Assembly: GCA_947568605.1 (NCBI GenBank)
Contig: CANOPV010000013.1
Location: 1 to 11,243, forward strand
DNA: 11,243 bases
Direction: 5' to 3'
Source of the DNA: an uncultured Clostridium sp.
GTDB lineage: Bacteria; Bacillota; Clostridia; TANB77; CAG-508
Of this stretch, positions 7,687 to 11,243 are shown piece after piece (within the stretch, counting starts at the first letter, position 1; the number at the start of each line of letters is the position of its first letter). Made by a program: the position numbers and the translations under genes. Below the pieces are notes generated by a model that worked only from the letters and a program-made list of their open reading frames with translations, searched no databases and had not been told where the DNA came from.

Positions 7687-10600
7687 CTTGAAACAATGTA
7701 AATTATATGGAATTGAGATTGATGGAATATCTGGGAGAATTGCTAGACAATTATATCAGAAAAATACAATAGCAGTAAAAGCATTTCAAGATGTTGAATT
7801 GCCAGACTCATTTTTTGATGTAGCAGTTGGAAATGTACCTTTTGGAGAGGACAAACCTTTTGACAAAAGATATGACAAGCATAAATTCCTTTTGCACGAT
7901 TACTTTTTTGCAAAGACTCTTGATAAAGTAAGACCAAATGGCGTTATAGCTTTTATTACAAGTAAAGGAACAATGGATAAAGAAAATGAAGATGTAAGGC
8001 GATATATTTCACAAAGAGCAGAACTTATAGGTGCAATTAGATTACCAAACAATACATTTAAGAAAAATGCAGGAACAGAAGTAACATCTGATATTATATT
8101 CTTAAAGAAAAGAGATAAGATTGTTGATATTGAAGATGATTGGGTAGAAATTGCAGAAAATGAAGATGGATTTAGAATGAATAAATACTTTGTAGAACAT
8201 CCAGAAATGATATTAGGAGAAATGAAAAGAGATAAAGGTCAATATGGAAGACCTATTGACACTTGTAGCCCTTATGAAATTCCATTAGAGAACTTGTTAA
8301 GTCAAGCAATAATAAATATAAACTCTGAAATAGAAGATTATCAACTAGATATAGAAGATGAGGAGGAAACGAGTATTCCTGCAGATGCAGGTGTAAGAAA
8401 TTTCTCCTATACCATAGTAGATAATCAAATATATTATAGAGAAAATAGCAGAATGTATTTACAAGAACTACCATTGACTACAATAAGCAGAATAAAAGGT
8501 ATGATAGCCATTAGAGATTGTGTAAGAAACCTAATAGAATTACAAACAGATAATGCTTCCGAAGATGAGATAAAACAAGAGCAATTAAAATTAAATAGCC
8601 TATATGATAGTTTTACAAAAACTTATGGAATAATAAATAGTAGGGCAAATGAAAAAGCATTTAATGAAGATAGTAGTTATTATTTATTATGCTCACTTGA
8701 AATTATTAACGAGAATAAACAATTTGTAAGAAAAGCAGATATGTTTACTAAAAGAACAATAAAACCTCACAAGGCAGTATCAGAAGTAAACAATAGTGTA
8801 GATGCCTTAATTGTTTCTATATCAGAAAAAGCAAAAGTTGATATAGAATATATGTGCAATCTTACAGGAAAAACAGAGCAAGAACTTGTAAAAGACCTTG
8901 AGGGAAGTATATATAAAGAACCTATGCAAGAAAACTATGTTACTACAGATGAATATTTGAGCGGAAATGTAAGAGAAAAATTAAAAATTGCACAGGAATT
9001 TGCAAAAAATGATAGCCAATATGAAATAAATGTAAAAGCACTTGAACAAGCACAGCCAAAAGATTTGTCAGCTAGTGAAATAAGTGTAAGATTAGGAGCA
9101 ACTTGGATACCAATAGATGTGGTAGAACAATTTATGTTTGAATTATTAAAACCTCAATCCTCTAATAGAAGCAATATTAGTGTGCATTATTCTGAATATA
9201 CTTCTGAATGGAATATAAGTGGAAAGAGTGAAGATAAAGGTAATGTTTTAGCATATAGCACTTATGGAACGGCAAGAGCAAACGCATATAAAATAATTGA
9301 AACAACATTAAATTTGAAAGACATAAGGATTAACGATACAGTTATAGATGAACACGGCAATGAACAAAAAGTTTTAAATGCAAAGGAAACAGCAATAGCA
9401 CAGGCAAAACAAGATAGGATAAAAGAAGAATTTGTAGAGTGGATATGGAAAGATCAAGCTCGTAGAGAAAGATTAGTAAAAATTTATAATGAACAATTTA
9501 ATAGTATAAAACCTCGTGAGTATGACGGACAATATATTCAATTTGGTGGAATAAATCCAGAAATAAGTTTAAGAAAACATCAAATTGATGCAATCGCACA
9601 CATTTTATATGGTGGAAATACATTGTTAGCACACGAAGTTGGAGCAGGAAAAACATTTGAAATGGTAGCTTCTGCAATGGAAAGTAAAAGACTTGGATTA
9701 TGTAGCAAGTCTTTATTTGTTGTACCAAACCACATTATTGAACAATTTGCGAGTGAATTTTTACAACTATATCCATCAGCAAATGTTCTTGTAGCAACTA
9801 AAAAAGATTTTGCAACAAATAATCGTAAGAAATTTTGCAGTAAAATTGCAACAGGAGAATATGATGCAATAATTATAGGACACTCACAATTTGAAAAAAT
9901 CCCAATGTCAAAGGAAAGACAAGAAAAAGCATTGAAAAGGCAAATAAATGACCTATTAAAAGGTATTGATGATTTAAGAAATAATGAACGGAGAGTATTA
10001 TTCTATAAAGCAATTAGAAAAGAGTAAAACAAAGCTAGAAGAAAAACTAAAAAGACTTAATGACCAAAGCAGAAAAGACAATATTGTAACTTTTGAACAA
10101 TTAGGGTGCGATAGAATATTTATTGATGAAGCACATTATTTTAAAAATTTATTTTTATTTACTAAAATGAGAAATGTTGGAGGAATAGCACAAACAGAAG
10201 CACAAAAAAGTTCTGACTTATTTATGAAATGTCAATATTTAGATGAACTTACTGGGGGCAGGGGAATTGTATTTGCAACAGGAACACCAATATCAAATTC
10301 AATGGTAGAAATGTACACTATGCAAAGGTATTTACAGTACAATACTCTTGCAAAATCAAATTTATTACAGTTTGATAGTTGGGCATCTACTTTTGGAGAA
10401 ACAGTAACAGCAATGGAACTTGATGTCGCACGGAAGTCGGATATAGGAGCAAAACAAGGTTTGCAAAATTTTATAATCTACCAGAATTAATGGCAATGTT
10501 TAAGGAAATTGCAGATATACAAACTGCTGAAACATTGAAATTGCCAGTTCCAAAGGCAAATCGTAAAACAATAGTTGTAAAACCAAGTGATATACAAAAA

Positions 10601-11243
10601 GCAATGGTAAAAGGTTTAGGAGAAAGAGCAGAAAGAATAAGAAAAAAGCAAGTCAATCCTAAAGAAGATAATATGCTTAAGATTACAAATGAAGGTCGAA
10701 AATTAGCACTTGACCAAAGAATGCTTAATCCTATGTTACCAGATTTTGAGGGAAGCAAAGTAAATGCTTGTGCTAATAATGTATATGAAATATGGGAAAA
10801 GACCAAAGATAAGAAATCAACTCAATTAGTGTTTTGTGATTTATCTACTCCAAAGCCATTAGGTAGTGAAGAAAATCCTTTTGAAATGGAAAATGTAAAT
10901 GGAGTGTGGAAACTAAAAGAATGGCAATTCACAGATGTTTATACAGATTTAAAAAGAAAACTGATAGCAAAAGGAATACCAGAAAATGAAATAGTTTTTA
11001 TTCATACTGCAGATACAGAAACAAAAAAGAAAGAATTATTTGCAAAAGTAAGAACAGGAGAAATAAGAGTTTTAATGGGGTCAACTGCAAAAATGGGTGC
11101 AGGTACAAATGTGCAAAACAAAATAAAAGCAATACACCATTTAGATGTACCATATAGACCATCTGACTTACAACAACAAGATGGTAGAGGAGTAAGACAA
11201 GGAAATGAAAATGACGAAATAGATATATTTAACTATGTAACAG
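4384..11243 (+). CDS. Giant ArdC-like / N6-adenine methylase / SNF2-type helicase of a Tn1549-like element, 3'-partial, joined across four +1 frameshifts
   Basis: One gene in several frame segments: 4384-7650, 7652-9988, 9990-10430, 10432-10437 and 10439 to the window end. Together they give at least 2285 residues, in keeping with the very long proteins of this family. The start is set by AAGGAGGTG at 4371-4379, 4 bases before the ATG. The domain order is the family's usual one: ArdC/LtrC-like N-terminus, polar linker, helical and beta accessory domains, N6-adenine methylase, then a two-lobed SNF2-type helicase. Such proteins are a hallmark of Tn1549-like conjugative elements and are presumed to protect or process element DNA during transfer; the exact role is not established. 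All segments remain collinear with the family across each break and no domain is missing, which argues against ordinary gene decay. The C-terminus lies beyond the window. Confidence 0.85.
5203..5210 (+). promoter_or_regulatory. Ribosome binding site of the nested tnpV gene
   Basis: AAAGGAGG, a near-perfect Shine-Dalgarno sequence, lies 8 bases before the ATG at 5219-5221, in the middle of the methylase-helicase coding sequence. It picks out residue 30 of the longer open frame (which opens at 5132) as the true TnpV start, since the preceding 29 residues have no family resemblance. Confidence 0.8.
5219..5569 (+). CDS. tnpV: TnpV-family transposon protein nested in the +1 frame of the methylase-helicase
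   Basis: A complete 116-residue protein in the +1 frame of the host gene. It matches the TnpV family (small transposon proteins known from Tn4451-type elements, function unknown) along its whole length: GDYNMPNLT at 10-18, RLHYLKKNKKGEYTILL at 33-49, and TEELKAKDQMTWVKAMNN at 83-100, then E-E-x-V and a C-terminal E-L-I-Y. It has its own strong ribosome binding site and ends at the usual family length. The overlapping host frame (residues ~279-395) has the biased R/N/E/T/S composition expected when one frame constrains another. The family match is from recognition of motifs, not a search. Expression from inside the larger gene is inferred. Confidence 0.8.
   Translation: MIELEYTKVGDYNMPNLTMKQEKLPTGKFATMRLHYLKKNKKGEYTILLMNEQLAKHLTEIQEMATKMVTQIIEKMAKQDGITEELKAKDQMTWVKAMNNYKLIAEEQVTRELIYI
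7651..7654 (+). other. Putative +1 frameshift site 2 (CGGA) in the methylase SAM-binding motif
   Basis: The in-frame CGG at 7651-7653 follows TGT and precedes A. Without a shift the frame ends at TAG, 7684-7686. Skipping C7651 gives EPSC-G-VGNF, so the restored residue is a glycine of motif I that contacts the methyl donor. The ATG at 7667 is inside the restored frame but has no convincing ribosome binding site of its own, so separate initiation there is unlikely. Confidence 0.75.
7652..9988 (+). CDS. Methylase-helicase segment 2: methylase body and first helicase lobe
   Basis: In the restored frame this covers residues 1090-1868. It starts inside motif I of the N6-adenine methylase. The catalytic NPPY-like motif appears as NVPF at 7832-7843, followed by family blocks HDYFFAKTLDKVRPNGVIAF, RAELIGAIRLPNN and GTEVTSDIIFLKKRD. 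A long middle region (YTIVDNQIYYRENSRM, INSRANEKAF, DSSYYLLCSLE, MFTKRTI, YLSGNVREKLK, RLGATWIP, EWNISGKSEDKGN, RANAYKII) leads to the helicase: LRKHQIDAIAHILYGG, then Walker A HEVGAGKT with GAGKT at 9641-9655 (about residue 1753), and LFVVPNHIIEQF. The open frame runs on to 10027 if no shift occurs at 9989. Confidence 0.85.
9989..9992 (+). other. Putative +1 frameshift site 3 (CGGA) between Walker A and the DEAH box
   Basis: The in-frame CGG at 9989-9991 follows GAA and precedes A. Unshifted reading stops at TAA, 10025-10027, after the first helicase lobe. Skipping C9989 gives NNEGEYYSIKQLEKSK, which matches the family's G-E-R-F-S/T-I/V-K-Q segment. The ATG at 9984 lies in the restored frame but has no good Shine-Dalgarno sequence and sits mid-domain. 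Confidence 0.75.
9990..10490 (+). CDS. Methylase-helicase segment 3: DEAH box and motif III region
   Basis: Restored residues 1869-2015. It contains a basic helix (SIKQLEKSKTKLEEKLKRL), VTFEQLGCDRIFIDEAHYF with DEAH at 10125-10136 (about residue 1914), KMRNVGGIAQTEAQKSSDL, and ATGTPISNSMVEMYTMQRY around 10278-10320, the SNF2-like motif III. The frame follows the family through FGETVTAMEL and then breaks at two closely spaced CGG codons (10431 and 10438). Unshifted, it ends in unrelated sequence at TAA, 10488-10490. Confidence 0.85.
   Translation, partial: GEYYSIKQLEKSKTKLEEKLKRLNDQSRKDNIVTFEQLGCDRIFIDEAHYFKNLFLFTKMRNVGGIAQTEAQKSSDLFMKCQYLDELTGGRGIVFATGTPISNSMVEMYTMQRYLQYNTLAKSNLLQFDSWASTFGETVTAMELDVARKSDIGAKQGLQNFIIYQN
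10431..10434 (+). other. Putative +1 frameshift site 4 (CGGA), first of a closely spaced pair
   Basis: The in-frame CGG at 10431-10433 follows GCA and precedes A. Skipping C10431 gives GGA AGT and then runs straight into another in-frame CGG at 10438. If only this one shift occurs, the frame ends at once (CGG ATA TAG). Both shifts are needed to restore ELDVAGSGYRSKTRFAKF, the counterpart of the family's EL-A-P-E-G-T-G-Y-R segment. Confidence 0.75.
10438..10441 (+). other. Putative +1 frameshift site 5 (CGGA), second of the pair
   Basis: This CGG comes into frame only after the shift at 10431. It follows AGT and precedes A. Skipping C10438 gives GGA TAT AGG, the second glycine of the EGTGYR-like motif, and opens a frame that stays on family to the window end. 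The two sites are separated by a single serine codon. Confidence 0.75.
10439..11243 (+). CDS. Methylase-helicase segment 5: second helicase lobe, runs off the window
   Basis: An open frame of at least 268 codons with no plausible start of its own, reached only through the two preceding shifts. It continues the family directly: FAKFYNLPELMAMFKE, NMLKITNEGRKLALDQRM, QLVFCDLSTPKP, IHTADTETKKKELFAKVRTG, then VLMGSTAKMGAGTNVQ and the motif VI region DLQQQDGRGVRQGNEN beginning near 11165. The arginines of motif VI that complete the ATP site are present. It ends mid-codon at the window edge, so the remaining C-terminus is not visible. Confidence 0.85.

Noticed and set aside
3983..10441. CGG reassigned to another amino acid (Trp or Gln), as known in some Bacillota
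   Set aside because: A sense reassignment would keep the zero frame. Here the zero frame ends within 2-20 codons after each CGG in unrelated sequence, while the +1 frame restores family sequence each time.
3983..10441. Ordinary pseudogene decay or random sequencing indels
   Set aside because: All five lesions are the same type, at the same tetranucleotide, and none occurs at any of the many other sites; there are no in-frame stops, deletions or other indels. A systematic technical artefact at CGGA cannot be excluded without reads, but six out-of-frame CGGA sites (1207, 1747, 2944, 3154, 8962, 9526) are undisturbed.
7667..10490. Independent genes starting at ATG 7667 and ATG 9984
   Set aside because: Neither has a convincing ribosome binding site, both begin inside conserved domains of the larger protein, and the last segment from 10439 has no start at all.
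2482..10806. Open frames on the minus strand (for example 5142-5510, 3274-3465, 9498-9728, 10471-10806)
   Set aside because: All lie opposite well-supported + strand coding sequence, have compositions expected from antisense of AT-rich genes, and show no recognisable family.
1..11243. CRISPR arrays, tRNA or rRNA genes, insertion sequence ends, attachment sites
   Set aside because: No short regularly spaced repeats, cloverleaf-like intergenic sequence or terminal inverted repeats were seen; almost all bases are coding.

Overview
This is an AT-rich, gene-dense window, all on the + strand. The codon use, strong AGGAGG-type ribosome binding sites and protein families point to a low-GC Bacillota/Clostridia host. 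The content looks like part of an integrative conjugative element of the Tn1549-like type: a sortase-anchored Cna_B adhesin as cargo, a small unknown gene, and a giant ArdC-like / N6-adenine methylase / SNF2-type helicase protein.

Layout. Bases 2-4091 hold the 3' part of a multidomain adhesin whose start lies left of the window. It has the end of a thioester domain, about eleven Cna_B/SpaA-like domains and a C-terminal sortase signal. A hairpin that could be a terminator follows (4101-4127). Then come a 71-residue unknown protein (4151-4366) and the methylase-helicase (4384 to the right edge, at least 2285 residues). Nested in another frame of the methylase-helicase linker is a complete TnpV-family gene (5219-5569) with its own ribosome binding site.

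The main discovery is a decoding anomaly. The adhesin and the methylase-helicase are broken in five places (3983, 7651, 9989, 10431, 10438). At every one, the frame is restored by skipping the single C of an in-frame CGG codon followed by A, so that CGGA is read as one glycine. I find 15 CGG trinucleotides in the window. The ten that lie out of frame sit in intact sequence. The five in-frame ones are exactly the five frame breaks, and no in-frame CGG appears to be read as a normal codon. The restored glycines fall in recognisable motifs: the sortase PKTG, the SAM-binding motif of the methylase, and an EGTGYR-like helicase motif. The simplest biological reading is that CGG has no efficient decoder in this host and that ribosomes shift +1 at CGGA, or read it as a four-base glycine codon. 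Because the helicase needs four such events, the process would have to be efficient. This is inferred from sequence alone; raw reads, the host tRNA set and peptide data would settle it.
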